Shown here piece by piece: positions 1 to 13,170 of a stretch of 64,000 bases of DNA. Location: assembly GCA_000320545.1 (NCBI GenBank), contig ADNK01001731.1:36001-100000 (forward strand), in the 5' to 3' direction. Within the stretch, counting starts at the first letter, position 1. Each line of letters opens with the position of its first letter. The notes under the pieces were generated by a model. That model was given only the letters and a program-made list of their open reading frames with translations. It made no database searches and was not told the DNA's origin. The position numbers and the translations under genes were made by a program. This DNA is from Bigelowiella natans CCMP2755. Its lineage: Eukaryota > Cercozoa > Chlorarachniophyceae.

Positions 1-376
1 GTCGTAGTAATAGTGCTAAAAGAAGTTGGTAGCAGTAGTAGTAGCAGTAATAGTCGTTGTAGCAGTGGTAGTCGCGGTTGCTGTCTTTGTTGTAGCATTG
101 GTAGTAGTTCGCGGGGGCTAGGAAGAGAAAGGAGGCGCCGATAGGATGAGTCTAACAACGATACACACACCAATACCCAGCAGTACCGAAAGAGGGGAGT
201 TTGGAAAGCAGCAGCAGCAGCAGCAGCACAGTCGTCGCTATTATATCTTGCGGTGTAGTTAGTTATTCCTCAACACTCAGTCGCCGTCACGGCCATTGCG
301 TACTCTTCGCAGTGGCCATCGTGCTATGATAGTTGGAAGTGCTGATATTCTTCTTCCCTTGTACCACTGAATACAG
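1..376. other. Upstream region of the MAPKK gene, triplet-repeat rich
   Basis: The first 110 bases are imperfect GTA/GTT triplets and 201-226 is an imperfect GCA run. No convincing exon was found. The first recognised MAPKK exon starts at 377 in phase 2, so at least one upstream coding exon carrying the start codon should lie here or beyond the window edge; I could not place it. Confidence 0.4.
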
Positions 377-877
377 CGTTCTAAAGGCCGAGGGCCTAGA
401 GCTACGACGGTCGGGCATTAACATCATCGAAAAGCTCCATAAGCACAAGAAAGCAATGGCGAAGGGTGAGGGCGGCGATCAAAAGGTGAGGTCTCGCTAT
501 ATGTGTACAGACTACATTTATAATCGTTACGTCATCGACATTGCTTTTTTTGGGCCGTGGGGGCACACATAGTTTTGTTTCCCGGGTTGTTAAGCCTGAA
601 GTTAGCAGGGACGGCATGAGCCATCTCTGCTGTGATCTCAACCGTATTAATCGTAGATTTACGGGAAAATAACCCAAAAATACGGGTGTATCATAAGGAT
701 TTGCCAAGTGCCTCTAGTATTTGACTACTATTAGGAAGAAAATACAACGTTTCTTCCATTTCCTGGTGATTCTGTTGGTCCTGCTGATATAGCAAATCTT
801 GCAGGATAATGCGTATCTCAAGAATAAGCGAGAGGCTCCTAAATTAAATCCAGGTAGTGTGTGCAGCCCCTACACTG

Positions 878-915
<38 letters not shown>

Positions 916-1421
916 GCTACTACTACTACTGCTACTTCTACTACTACTACTACTACTACTTCTGAGTGCGTACTACTAGCGCTATCTGGGGCAATAGATA
1001 AGAAATAGAGCCTTCCACAGCAACGTTGGGCTATAGACGACGGGCAAATATCTGCATTTGTGTGTGTGTGTGTGTGTGTGTGTATTTGGTGTAACACCTT
1101 TTCAAAAGAGGGGCGGGGGAGGAAGCGAAAGCAAGCACCGTGTATGCTACCCTCTTATAGCGTGCCTTGATTGACTTGTGTTCTCATCGTCATTCGTCCT
1201 CTTTTCTTTTACTCCTCCTTTTCTGTCCCCCCCTACTCTCTAGATCGCATAGTCCCCGTCCGGAGATTGGGTGCGGGAGCAGGCGGTTCGGTGTGGTTAG
1301 CGGTTGATATCGGCAGTCTCTCCCTCAGGGCAATAAAGCAAATGAACGTGTTTGACAAAAGCACAAGACACCAGATGCTCAAGGAAATCAAGACCTTCGA
1401 GTTTGCGCATACGTATGTTAA

Positions 1422-1461
<40 letters not shown>

Positions 1462-3167
1462 TATTATGTATTCTGGTACGGTTCTTTAGTATTCTCTTTC
1501 TCCTGCCTCCTATTCCTCTCCCCGTCGCCGTCTCCTCGCCTTACCCCCCCCGCCCCCCTCTTCACCACCAGGCACCATCCCAACATCATTTCGTATCATG
1601 GAGGGTACTACTCCCAAGGCGAAGCTACCGTCGCTTTAGAGTAAGAAAACGCAGAAGGACATGAGAAAAACGAGATAGTGGGAACGTGAGAAGGGGCGGA
1701 AGCGAGGGGGGGGGGGGAGAGGGGGGGGTCAGCTTTCACACCAGATGATGATCCATTCATTGAGTTTGAAAAAAAGAATAGCGTGCTGCGAACAGCTTAT
1801 GTTTTGATGTAGGTTGTGATACGAATATCCTGTGGTGTTATGTACTTTTCTGAGCGGCCTCCTCCGCTTGTGTATAGTGTAGCATAGCGTCTGGTGGAGC
1901 GATCAGTCGCGTCTCTCTGCAAATGATAAGAATAGGAATACAATGGCAATAATAGTAATGATGCTTCTGCGTAAATCGCTCAGATATATGAATTGCGGAT
2001 CCCTGAAAGACGTAATGACCACGTATGGGCCCTTTTCCGAGAAGATTCTTAAATCGATGACTAGACAGGTTTGCCAGTGTTGCGCTTATGATGATAGAGT
2101 AATAATAGTGATAGGATACGGCCGATTAGAGACTAATGACGGAGAAGATCGAACAAGAGAGCGATTAACTCTTTGCGCTCTCCTCCATATTTGGCATTTA
2201 CAACAACCGCCGTTGCTTGCATACTCAACCAACCAACACATCGGGGAAGATGATCAGTTTTTTGGGGCATTTCGTGGAGTTTTGATAGGATTCTGATTCT
2301 CGAATTCATGCATATTACTTATTTCCTCCGCATTCCTCCTTGGCAGGTTCTAATGGGTCTTAACTATCTCCACGCACGGAAAATAATACACCGGGATATA
2401 AAGCCAGAGGTAGGCTGCTCTTGACTCGAAAAGAGCGAACGAGCCTGCATTTTTAGTCGATACGCTGCCGGTGGGGAGGCCTGATGTTGACTTTTGTGAA
2501 GATGATGATGATAAGACGCAATGACGCTTGCATGCATGCTGGTATCGAAGAATATGTGTCTCTCTCAACGGCAAATCAGCACCAAATGCAAATAGCAATA
2601 ACAGCCTCCGAATACATGAGTCGACACAACGTTAATGCCGCCCCCCTTCTCCTAAATCGTGTTGTGTTTGATTCCTAGAACATCCTGGTGAACGACCGAG
2701 GTTGCGTCAAACTTGCAGATTTCGGCATCGTCAAGGAGCTGCAGGAGACGGCCGCCATGGCCAATACGTATGTAGGGACTGCGAAGTACATGAGTCCGGA
2801 GAGAATCATGAGCAGGAAGTGAGTGCCCCTGCTATATTGTCGATAATGATGAACGTTGGTTCCTTTGGTTATTAGTATCACTTACAGCACGATGATTGCC
2901 ATAAATAAACTTTAGATACAGCTATGAGTCCGACGTGTGGAGCCTCGGCCTAACTATCTCCTACCTGGCGACGGGGACCTTCCCTTTTGACTTAGATGAG
3001 AGCCAGGTAATAAGATATAACACTACTGCGTCACGGTTGGGGCTGTTGGTGTGTCTGTGTCGCCAGAATAAATAGCCCTGGTAACAGCATAGAAGCCATA
3101 TACTACTAATTCCCACGTCTCAGCACAGAGAGTAAAGAGAGGATGATTCCGTAGTAGCCAACATAAG

Positions 3168-3211
<44 letters not shown>

Positions 3212-3569
3212 CATCAAACAATTCCTCGAATTCAACCCAAAACATAGGGGATTTTCGGCCTTGCCATGGTGATTTGCAAGGAGGAGCCGAGGCCGGTCGG
3301 GAAGAAATTCTCAGGTGATTCTTCCCCAGCACAGCATCATCCATCATCTTTGAACATAGAAATGAATGCAATTGTTGTTTTGTACTCCTCCTCCTCCTTG
3401 CGTCTCAACAGACGATCTTCGGTCCTTTGTGGCTCTTTGCCTCGCAAAAGAACCGGAAACACGCTCTTCCTCACGGCACCTTCTCAAGCACAAAGTAGTG
3501 GGAGACTTGCCCTTCCAACGATTCATGGGGGAGGGAGGGGACTTCCGTCTTTCCCATTCTGGATTTTGA
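377..3569 (+). CDS. MAP kinase kinase (STE7-type dual-specificity kinase), 10 exons visible
   Basis: Phosphorelay kinase expected to phosphorylate a MAP kinase in the cytoplasm. Exons by splice signal and phase: 377-485, 793-853, 1244-1412, 1572-1640, 1984-2068, 2347-2409, 2679-2818, 2916-3006, 3248-3314, 3412-3569 (TGA). Motifs in order: glycine loop LGAGAGGSV, invariant Lys in LRAIKQM, hinge LEYMNCGSL, catalytic loop [12 protein letters not shown] split by an intron, metal-binding [23 protein letters not shown], and subdomain XI Arg in EPETR. YMSPER and LEYMNCGSL are diagnostic of MAPKKs. About 337 residues are covered, close to the family norm. In the activation loop ([12 protein letters not shown]) the first MEK phospho-serine position is Ala and the second is Thr. 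The 5' end is missing; the final exon adds only a short tail beyond the kinase domain. Family assignment is firm; the orthologue is not determined. Confidence 0.88.
875..960. repeat. (TAC)n trinucleotide microsatellite
   Basis: Near-perfect TAC/ACT triplet run with a few TGC interruptions, in the intron between MAPKK exons ending at 853 and starting at 1244. The apparent poly-Thr frame is a by-product. Confidence 0.9.
1428..1460. repeat. (AT)n microsatellite in MAPKK intron
   Basis: About 15 AT units beginning some 15 bases after the donor GTATGT at 1413. Confidence 0.9.
3171..3210. repeat. (TA)n microsatellite in MAPKK intron
   Basis: About 20 TA units in the intron 3007-3247, about 40 bases upstream of the acceptor. 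Confidence 0.9.
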
Positions 3570-3998
3570 TTGTAGTTCAAATGATAGCAATGTGATGCAT
3601 CGCATCGTGTGCAGTATTCTCTTTCCCAAGTAGAAAGTGCGTGGTGTTGTTGCTGTTGTCGTTGTCGTCGTCGTTGCTATTGCGGTCTGTCTTAGATCGT
3701 GGATCGAAGTTTATCGTGATTGTTTTGTTTTCCGAACACAGTTTGTTACTAGCGTTGACGCGATGCGGCTTAGTCGAGACTGGCCTTATGTGTATAAAAA
3801 GACATCGACGGAGGTCATCACTTTTTCCAGTGATGTTTGCTGTTTTCCGATTGAAAGCCGTGGCGCCTGCACATTACGTATTAGTTCTACTGTCAAAAGC
3901 AGTGTGTAGTTTCTTTCTCATTGGCCGAGCTGCTAGCTGCATGTATTAAATAGCACCGAGATTTTAAACTTAGTGTCTCAAAGTGGGTTTCCTTTTAG
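3570..3998. other. 3' flank of MAPKK gene
   Basis: Contains short open frames (3637-3949) that begin in a GTT/GTC-rich tract with no splice support or recognisable domain. Read as 3' untranslated/intergenic sequence. The acceptor-like TTTTAG at 3993-3998 begins the next small gene. Confidence 0.4.
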
Positions 3999-4577
3999 AG
4001 ATCAATTGAATGCCAGTTTTTCTATTTACGATGTGAAGCACATCGTCATCAGCATTTTCATGTATCATCAGCGTGAGTTGAAAGTCATCCGATCCAAGAT
4101 AAAATGCCAGGAGGAGCTGTGCCATCGTGTCATCAGTATCATGTAATAACGAAGATCTATGAAGGCGGCGGAAGCATCATTCTTTTGTCTCTTGTCGTTA
4201 TGAGTTGCACATTTGTATATTGTAGCCATGAATTTTTATGTGTACGTAACATTTTGATTTATATGCATTGCACTCATCAAAATCAAAAAGATACACACGC
4301 ATTGTTATCGCTCCTATGCAGACTTTCAAAAGCCGGACAGCGTAAGATCGGATGGCAGATTCTTTGTCGCTCGCTTGGAGAACAGTTAGGTGAGAAGGCC
4401 ACAATGCAAAAATACGACTTTGGAAAAAGGCACGGTTTCTCTCTGTACCTTCATACATTACATTCTAACGGGCTCCAACATGTATTTTACTCCCCTGCAG
4501 GAATCCCCCCCAAAACTGTTTGGAACACAATTGAGAGGCAAATGAACAATAGAAAAGGCCAGAAGGGACGCAGATGA
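3999..4577 (+). CDS. Small three-exon gene, basic helical protein with possible HTH
   Basis: Not recognised. Three exons join in one frame: 3999-4142, 4322-4389, 4501-4577 (TGA). The end of the product reads ...VISI-LSKAGQRKIGWQ...GEQL-GIPPKTVWNTIERQM... and finishes in a Lys/Arg-rich tail. The GEQLGIPPKTVWNTIE stretch looks like a helix-turn-helix, which would suit a DNA-binding or SANT-like fragment, but this is only a pattern impression. An ATG lies at 4060; the open frame continues upstream to an acceptor at 3997-3998, so either this is the start or a further exon exists. About 80-97 residues. Perfect phase agreement across two introns is the main support. Confidence 0.45.
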
Positions 4578-6545
4578 ATTCGTCCAATATAAACGAAGGA
4601 AAGGTTACGCATCGCCACGTATATATCGGCATCAGTGTAAATATCCAACGACAAAAAAACATGTCCTTTCAAAATAAGAACACAAATAAACCATGATCAT
4701 TTTTACTCTAATCAAGTGAATTCGTGCACCTCACACGGAATCGAGTCGGCTGATATCCGAGGATATTGGAACTAGATAACAACAATTACTATCGGCAATA
4801 ATTATATCACAATTTTTAAGTGTGTCACGATTGTTATGTGGTTTCGTACAATTAGATTAATGTACATTATGAAAGCAAGGAGAGCAACAGATATTTTATT
4901 CTGTTGTCACAAGTGCAATGCGTGTCTCCCTGCACGCCTTTTCTCTTAGTAAGCTCTTGCACGCCTTCCACTTTTTCAGAATATTCAAACCCCTTTTGCA
5001 CAGAAAAACGAAAGTGAAAAATGATGCAAAGTCGTCATAGCTAGGGAGTCGTCAATATTGATTGCAGTGCATGCATTGTGTTGCCCGCAAAAGCTGATGG
5101 CGCTTGCTGCACGTGGGCAGCTTGATAATGCTGACAACGCCATGTGCAAAACTAATGACAGCTCAAGTGTATAGAGAATCACTTACATGAAATGCCAGCA
5201 CGATTGTTCTGCTGCATTAAATTGCAAGCTTGGCAAGGCCAATACAATTGACTGCGCGATCGATGGCGAGCAACGATCGAAAATAATAGTAGGCATTAAT
5301 TCTTGCACTTCGCTCGCTGTGTGCAAATCGTTTTCATTGTTCAAAAACGTAATTGCATTTCCGCCTAAAAATGAATATCAAATTTTAATGAAATCGCCTT
5401 GCATGTCGTCTGTCACACGTGCAAGGACAAAATGCATCACAAGTGCGTGAGGCCGCCATGCAGACTTTCGATCATTGGATGATGGACTGCAGCGAAAACC
5501 AGCAACGGAAACTCAAATGCACGCACGCAATGCAATGCACCACAGGTTTGATGAACGATCTAATTGTGACAAATGCCGCATGCTAGCATGCATGCGCGCT
5601 AGATGTGTGAAGGGGCTTTGCACGCACGTGAGCACATGTTGTACATGTACAAGTGCTGTGGTTGTCAAGATCATGCAGACTGTGCACGCTAGCGCTGACA
5701 TGCAGGTGAATCGATCGCTGTGCCGGTACGTTGGCCCATGCGGCACGCGATTGTGAACGAGCTCACAAATGTCTTTCAATGCGCACAACGCCTACACGTG
5801 CTAGCTAGCGTGCGCATTGCATGCCGTGTTCGCAGCTAACGCAGTCCGATGAGTTTGTCCATGCACGCTAGCACGCGCGTCTAGCTGCGTAGAGCTAGCC
5901 TGCTAGTCTGACTAGCTCAATGCAACATGTGTGTGAGCACATGGGCAGATGCATGCACGATGCACAATTAGACCCTTCTAGCCTTGAAAGGCCGAGCTAA
6001 CTAGCTAACAATCAACTAGCACACGTCTAGACGTGTGCACATGATGCCAAAAATTTGTTGCATGCAAATGGCTGAAATGTGCAATGACAAAACTGCAAAA
6101 TCATTCTGCTAGCTTTGTTTTTGTCAATGAGCTGCATGCAATGATGGTTGCTTCTAGGCATGCGTTCGTGGCATGCGCATGTAATTGTGTTTTGCATGCT
6201 CCCAATCGGTGACGTTACAGTGCAAATAGCTAGATCTAGAGATAGCCTTGCAACTGTTAGCGTACATAGCTTTAGTTGAAGCACGTGGAATTTTGTGCTG
6301 TGTCATTTCATTCGAAAAATCACATGAACAAACACTACTAGACTAACATGCAAGCATCATGATGGGATTTGTTTCGACATGGAATGTTAACTCACCAATG
6401 GCACATGTAGTAGAGATGCAATAATATATATTTATATATATACCATATTGCTGTGTCTATTATACATTTTCCTTTCCATGATGCAGCATTGTGATGAGTG
6501 CGATTTTCAGGGATTGTCAAACAATTTTCAACAATTGTCAAACAC
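4578..6545. other. Intergenic block rich in gcatgc/gctagc palindromes
   Basis: No gene seen. From about 5390 to 6350 the sequence is dense in short palindromic words (GCATGC, TGCATGCA, GCTAGC, CTAGCTAG, CACGTG), unlike the AT-rich genic DNA on both sides. An (AT)-rich stretch lies at 6421-6443. The scattered 60-90 codon open frames lack splice context or domains. Confidence 0.6.
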
Positions 6546-9500
6546 TTAAAAACACTTAATTGTTTCTCCAAAAAAATGTAGCAGCTGGCGCATTTTTAAC
6601 TGCGCTCTGACCTTTATATTTTCAAGAGTTTGATGGTTAGCTGGAGCAAAAACACCAACAAGATGAGCTTGTTTGGTTTCCAGACAGCGTTTTAGTATTT
6701 CCTCCTCTTGCTGCCTTAATTTGGGTAGCATCTGTGACATTCTTCAGGCTAATTTGTTCCTGAATAACCTTTTTTGGTAAATCGATTGCTTCGAGTAGAG
6801 TGCATAGAGTGGAAGCAGACGGCCTATTCTTTGGAACCTATCATTGGGCAAAATGATTCAGCTAGGACTAGAATTCATAATTAATCGATCAAATGAATAC
6901 CGCGTCAAGACATGAAATCAAGACTTTCACAAGGTCGCGGTTACTGCAAATAATATAGCTTAAAATTTTTGCCCTTCACCATACTTTTTTATGTTTTATG
7001 TGGGAAAAGGATTATTGTAGAGAATACCTTTTGGCTGGGAACGAAAGTTTTCGTTCTCCTAATTTAATTTATGTTGGCATAGTGTAACGATTGCACGTTA
7101 TGTAGAGTCATACAGAATAAATAAAAAAATAAGACCTTTCCGAATTTGTTTAGCAAACTGCTTCATATTTACCTCCAAGTTGAGATTCTGATAGTCGTAC
7201 TGAGACATACAAAGAATATCAATTCCATGACGATAAGTATCCTAATCGGGTAAATTGATCTGATCATACGATCATTCATACAGGGCTATCTCCTTCTGTT
7301 AAAACTTCCCAGATAGTTACACCAAACATGTATCTGAACAGAAATGACTGATTCAGATAAAAACAACTATTTGGAGAAGTGAAGACTACATATCAGAACA
7401 AGTTGAATATTCACGATCCAGTATCACTTCCGGGGCAGACCAAGGCCATGGTAAATGGCATCCCCTTGTTCAATAGCACAGCACTATCGTGAGTTTTTGT
7501 TGTTTAAATATGTAACATTTATGCAATACGAAATGGGATTCTGGGAAGGTATAAATTGTTCCACATACAAGCACAGTTTTTTGCCTACCTTGACATGCGA
7601 TAGGTCGATTGCGGGCAATCCAAGCACTTTGCAAGCCCTAGAACCATTTCTGAATTTCACTATGATCGTGATTATGTAATCAAGTTTTACCCCAATCGGC
7701 TAAAATCGCTTCGCTTTTGGAGTTAATGAGCACGTTTGCACATCTGAGCAGTGACAAGTGGCAACAACGATGAGTGTCAATGCAAAACGAACGCCAAATT
7801 ACGATACCGTATGTCCCCATGAACAATGCAAGGATCATTACTGTGCAAATGACTGAAAAACATGGATTACCAAAGGAATGAGAACACTGCTTACTAGCCG
7901 TGGAGTGTATAAATTCAGCAAGAACAACCGTAGTGCGTTTGCAAGATCCAAGGCAAACTTCAAGCTCTTTGCATCCGAATGAAAATCCATCTGGATGTGA
8001 GTTGCCACAAAATGAATAATTGCATTCTAATTACCAAAATGCGTAGTTACCTTTTCGTGAAGTTTATCAACCGACCCCTTCTCACAAAATGGTGAAATGT
8101 GGCAAAGTTTTTCATCTGTGGAATCATAGCTGTCACATTTTAAAATCAAAGTTAGTATCAATCATATTTGATGCCTAAATTTATATTTATTGATGTTAAT
8201 ATCGGTACAATAATCCAATGAGGTTCAGGACATTCCTGTGCGGCTTTAACCTAAATCAGATTGCCATAAGAAATATATACCACCATTGATAATTTGCATA
8301 CTTGATAGCAGCACTTAGTTCAGCCCAATCAGCTTCGGTAACACCCCTAAGTCATGGTCACGTACGTATCAATATGAAACCAGTAGTTCAAAGCAACCTA
8401 CCTATGGTGGGGAATCTTAAGAACTACTTCCGTTTTGTCAGCATTCTTTAAATTGCATAACCTGTTCGTGAACATTTAACATAGTTCTGACAATAAAACA
8501 GCTAGTGTACCATGCGGAGCCGAAGTTTCCCTTCCCTAGCTTTGACTAATATGTTTTTTGTGTGTGAATGTAACTTGAGACAAGTTTCTTTATCATTTTT
8601 ACCTTCTTGTCAAAATTGATATCTTTTGCCGTAAAGACAAGTCCCTTTTTCTTAAGGCCTCGAAGACGATCTTTTAAATTTAGAATGAGTTCTTATAAGT
8701 AAAACCATATTATACCCACCTATATAATATCCATCCATAAATAAATCTTTCTAAACATATAATAATTAGCAGTGCTTAAATTCAACCCTTAGTTTGTTGT
8801 TCTTTATCCTTTCGTTCTTCTGTTTCTAAGGCCTCTCTTCCAGCATAAACGCTTGAATCAGACGCTGCTGATTCTAACAATAAATACATACATTTTGCTC
8901 AGAAAGCATATCGTCCCTGTGGACTCACTAATAAAAGAGAAACTGACTCAGTTTTTCAAGCTCCCCGGCATTAGTGTAGAGTTCATGGTATACAATGTCC
9001 TCTATTATTAGAAATAAGGTCATCTGATCATTGATGTTGTAATTTGCAAAAGGTTGAGGAATATTGATGCTGACTACTGGATTGTTTCTTTGAAGGATCA
9101 TCAGCATCATCAGGGCCACACAAATCTGAAAGTTATATTCTTTGGCTTATTTTGCAATCATAGCAGCTTATTTCAAAAGTTTTAAACATGAGATTCCCAC
9201 CTTCGACTACGTCGGACCAATCATCAATGATGCCTTGACATATAAATCAGATAATATTAGATTGACACTAAAATTACTCTTCTTAATGTCTTATTTCTTC
9301 GCATACCGAATTTTCCATAGCCGTATCTTCCAATGGGCTCATCCTCGATAAAATTATTATTAATAACGTAGGTTGGTCTAAATGTTTTGTTTACATAAAA
9401 TAATAATTAGTTGTCAGGAATATAAATTACTCTCCCTTTAGCTTTAGTGGCAGCTTCTTTAATCAAACATTTCTCCTCTTCAGATGGGGGTGGCCCCTTT

Positions 9501-12500
9501 GTAAAACACTATTTTATTTTCATGTAAGGAATTATTCATAGCTGATATTTTAAGCTGCCTGTAGACAAGTTAGGAGTGGCACTGACTTCTCCGCATTTTT
9601 GATATTTGGAAATCAACTTTGCAAAGTATTCCACAGGTGGATATGGAATCTGATAAAAATAGAGTAAGTTTAATTTAATAGCTTTTATATGAAGTTGAAA
9701 AGGAGCTTACTCCTTTGAAATACGAGTCCATATATCGTTTTGTATGTTGATGCCTGGATACAGTGGACAAAGTCAAACGAGTAGGACTTTATGATTAAAC
9801 AAAAATGATTCTTAATTCTTACTTTGGATCCATGAGATCTAGTTTTGCAGATATAAAAGATATACACAATAATATATGAAAATATGAAAACTGTCAACAA
9901 TACGCTGCTTTGAGTGCTATATGTTATCTACGAATATATGTATGGAATATTTACCAATTTCACCAGTTTCTACGAAATAGGTCTATGCAAACACAAGATT
10001 AACCTTGTTGTGAAGAATAAATTTACTTCTATAAATTACCATAATAAACTCCGGATATGGAATTGGATTTTCTTCTTCAATGAATACGGAGTTTATCTTT
10101 AAAATATAATAATGTAAGACGTGGAGAATATCAACAATTACTTGGTGTCTCTAACCTGATGCTGCATCCATTCGTAGAGAGAGCTGCGACCATGATATTT
10201 TTCCAATATTGGACGTGCCGATTCCTAAATTGTCAAATGCTATAGTTGTGCTATGTAGTTGTCTGTGAATCTCAACCTGTATTTTTTGAATAGCGTTGTT
10301 ACCGCCTACAGTTATTCATAAAATAAAAATTATCTTCTTAAAATCTCAGAATTATTGAACACTGTTACCCCCGTGAAGAGCAGAAAATATTTGCGCTGAA
10401 GTTACAACACCCTGGAATCGAGTGCCTGCAAGAATCAATTCTAAATTTGGTCTAGTAGAAGATTACTATCTACAGCATACAGCTTGGTCCAATAGCTTCA
10501 TTTGCATGTGGATCACCAGTACGACCTTAATAAACACTAGTTGATGCAATTCAATGCAGACTTCATGGAATTCACCACTGTACCTGCTGGGTCATACGTT
10601 TTTACTCCTGGAATGAGAATATCAAAAGTCCTGCTCAGCCCCTTTCCATTCATTTTAATTTTAACCTAAATAGATGTCGTTACACATTGTCTTTATATGG
10701 TTAGGTGTATGAGGCATACCACGACTTTCCCTGAGAAATTTATTCCCCACTTTGTGATCGGTTTTGACAAAAAATTGACCTCCATCTATGTAATAGTACC
10801 ATCATCATCAATTATGATAAAGTCTTGTTCTGTTTTACCTTTGGCTCACTTTTGGCAACAGATTTAGCTAAAGATCTAAGTAAGCATAACAACATAAGAT
10901 CTTTCGAATAAAATAGAGTAATGTGAATTCCACCTTTGCCGATGCAAACGAATATTTACTCTAACATTCTTCTTTGTCTATTTGTAACAGGCATTGTATT
11001 TTTGACTTGCTCATAACAAATAAGGACAATTGTTTCGTATGAGTAGAATGTTTCATTGTTTCATTGTTTCATGGGATTAGAACCTCTTTCTTATCTCCAT
11101 ATCCCTTTGTCTAATGGCAGTTAGAATAATAAAATAATTAATTGATAAATTATGACTTTTCATTATACGTAAAACTCTTTACATTCTCTGTAAAATTGAA
11201 CGCAAAAAAATCCTTTTTATCTTCCCCAGCATAGAGTCCAGATATTCTAAAGTTTCAAATTACTTGTCACGACTTATAACATGTTAAGCAACGGTGTATT
11301 GCAACCCTTTTTTCTCTTCATACTCGTTGAAACCACTTCCTTTCACTGTAGGTACGAATACGAACAAGGATATCAATTAGATCTAAAAGTAAAGAAACAG
11401 ATGCTGTAAAGTTTTCAGTAAAAACCTTGGCGTGCTTTTGGGATGGACTGCAAAGTTACATTTCGAAGAATAGTTTCAATGACATTTTGGCTGATCCCTG
11501 AAGCCTACATTATGCATTTAGAAGTGGATTGGATGTAAAGTTGCATATTTGCCCAAAAAATGTTTTTTACCTTTGGAAATATCTTGATAAAGCGACCGAC
11601 CGGAACCTAATGAAAAGATTAAATAAATATCATTTTAAAATTCTATTGATTACATATTATTTTCACAACTACCATCCCAGTGCTGTCAGGATCAAAAAAC
11701 ATCGTCAACTTCGAAAGATTGTCTGGATTATTCTGAAAATCACATCAAACCTATCTTATCACTCTTTCCTTTACTTAGTATGACACGATCTATCCAACCT
11801 TGACACCTGTTTCAATCAAAAGCTTGTTGATCTGATGATGATTGACAATATGTAATCTCGTCATGTGTTTTTGTTCATTAAAACACATCTGCATTTACCA
11901 ACTTCTCGGTCGCAACGAACTCACTCCGTCTAAAATCAAGACGCTTAAGTTCACGTAGATATCTTAACATAGAGTGCAAGGCTACCCAGTGATATTCAAC
12001 CAGAATTTCCTCATTTTTGCTACGTTGTCACAAATAACAACATCAATGAAATCTAGGAAAGATTATCAAATTCAAGAAGTTTATATTTCAGTAACATACA
12101 CACCATTTATAATCTTTGTCGCAAAACCAACCGAATCCATACCAGAGGTCACACAAGCTAATGAGATTAAAGCATTTGATGTTCCCCATAGAATTTGTTT
12201 CAAATTAATGAAGTATACCTTTCAAATCCATTTTATTTGAGTTTAACCTAATTTTGAGTAAATCAGTTGTAAAATACTTACGTTGTCAACATATTACTGT
12301 TGAATATTAGCCTCGATTTTCGCAATAAGAGTTGCCCTGATTACAGTTATTTCAATACATTTGAGAATCGACTAGCACGGAAAATATCACAACCCACTAA
12401 CAATACCTGAGCCATCTAAATAATTTGGAGGTTCGCCTGTACTTTCGCAACTCATCAGAAAGACTGTATTGTTGTTATATAAATGAACTTTGATAGGTAT

Positions 12501-13170
12501 ATATCTTAAGCAACCAATATGATAGGATTATATCACGAGCAACTAATAACAGTTCGAATGTGCTTTTTGCAAAGTAACTCAGATTTAGATCCATAACATG
12601 GCATTTCATATTTGACGTGATTATTTTACACATGTTGTGTTTATAACCCTTGGATGCTCAGTATCTTAGCCTCACTGTGTTATTAAAAATTTAATCAATC
12701 TTTGTCATATGCAGTTATGCAGTTCTATATCAATTAGCAGCGCACTTTGCAGAGAGAATGTCAGTATATTCGTGGATCGCCTGTGGGAGAGAATTATTAA
12801 TTACTATATCTAGAGGCATAACTAAAAATTACAAACCACGTAGGCCTTATCAGTAAGACCGAGCTTTCTTTTTGAAGGGAATTCTAGTTGGTCCAATTTT
12901 GGATATTCAACATTTTTGTGGAAAGAGTGTAAGTACAACCACTAGCATGAACATGTTTTGAGATTACCGGGGTTCTTCGTATCTAAACTTAATCTAGATA
13001 CTCTCGATGCCTCTAAACCATTAATGACGAGAGAGTTATTATGAAAGAGAAAATTAATTACAATAATGTGCATCTCATTTTACCAGCCAGGATTGCATTG
13101 TTTGTGTACTTCAACTGGCTCAATATATTCTATGCAATAAGGTGATAACCAACCCAAAATTAAATCTGAA
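6546..13170 (-). CDS. Large multi-exon tyrosine-kinase-like (TKL) protein kinase with EF-hand-like N-terminal region
   Basis: Protein kinase in many ~40-120 bp exons with introns of about 40-80 bp, AT-rich. C-terminal domain by hand splicing on the minus strand: glycine loop GKGNFGSA (~8520-8550), Lys in TEVVLKIPHH (~8405-8445), NVLNLIGLFYDSTDEK (~8220, 8130), hinge HISPFCEKGSVD (~8075), ALRHLHSND (~7930 joined to 7845), catalytic loop VHGDIRCANVLI (7800 joined to 7750), DWGLAK (7695 joined to 7645), WSAPEV (~7440), SDIYMFGVTIWEVLTEG (~7385 joined to 7320), RPSA (~6820). Stop at 6546. HRD is HGD and DFG is DWG, but both Asp residues are kept, so activity is plausible. Upstream, about 11560-11720, an exon pair reads FFDPDSTGM-VPVGRFIKIF, an EF-hand-like loop. 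The rest of the N-terminal half (8600-13170) is clearly spliced coding sequence of unknown fold; the start codon is not located. Confidence 0.7.

Noticed and set aside
799-1097. Open frames encoding poly-Thr (+) and poly-Val (-)
   Set aside because: They are translations of the (TAC)n intron microsatellite; only the first few codons (to 853) belong to a MAPKK exon.
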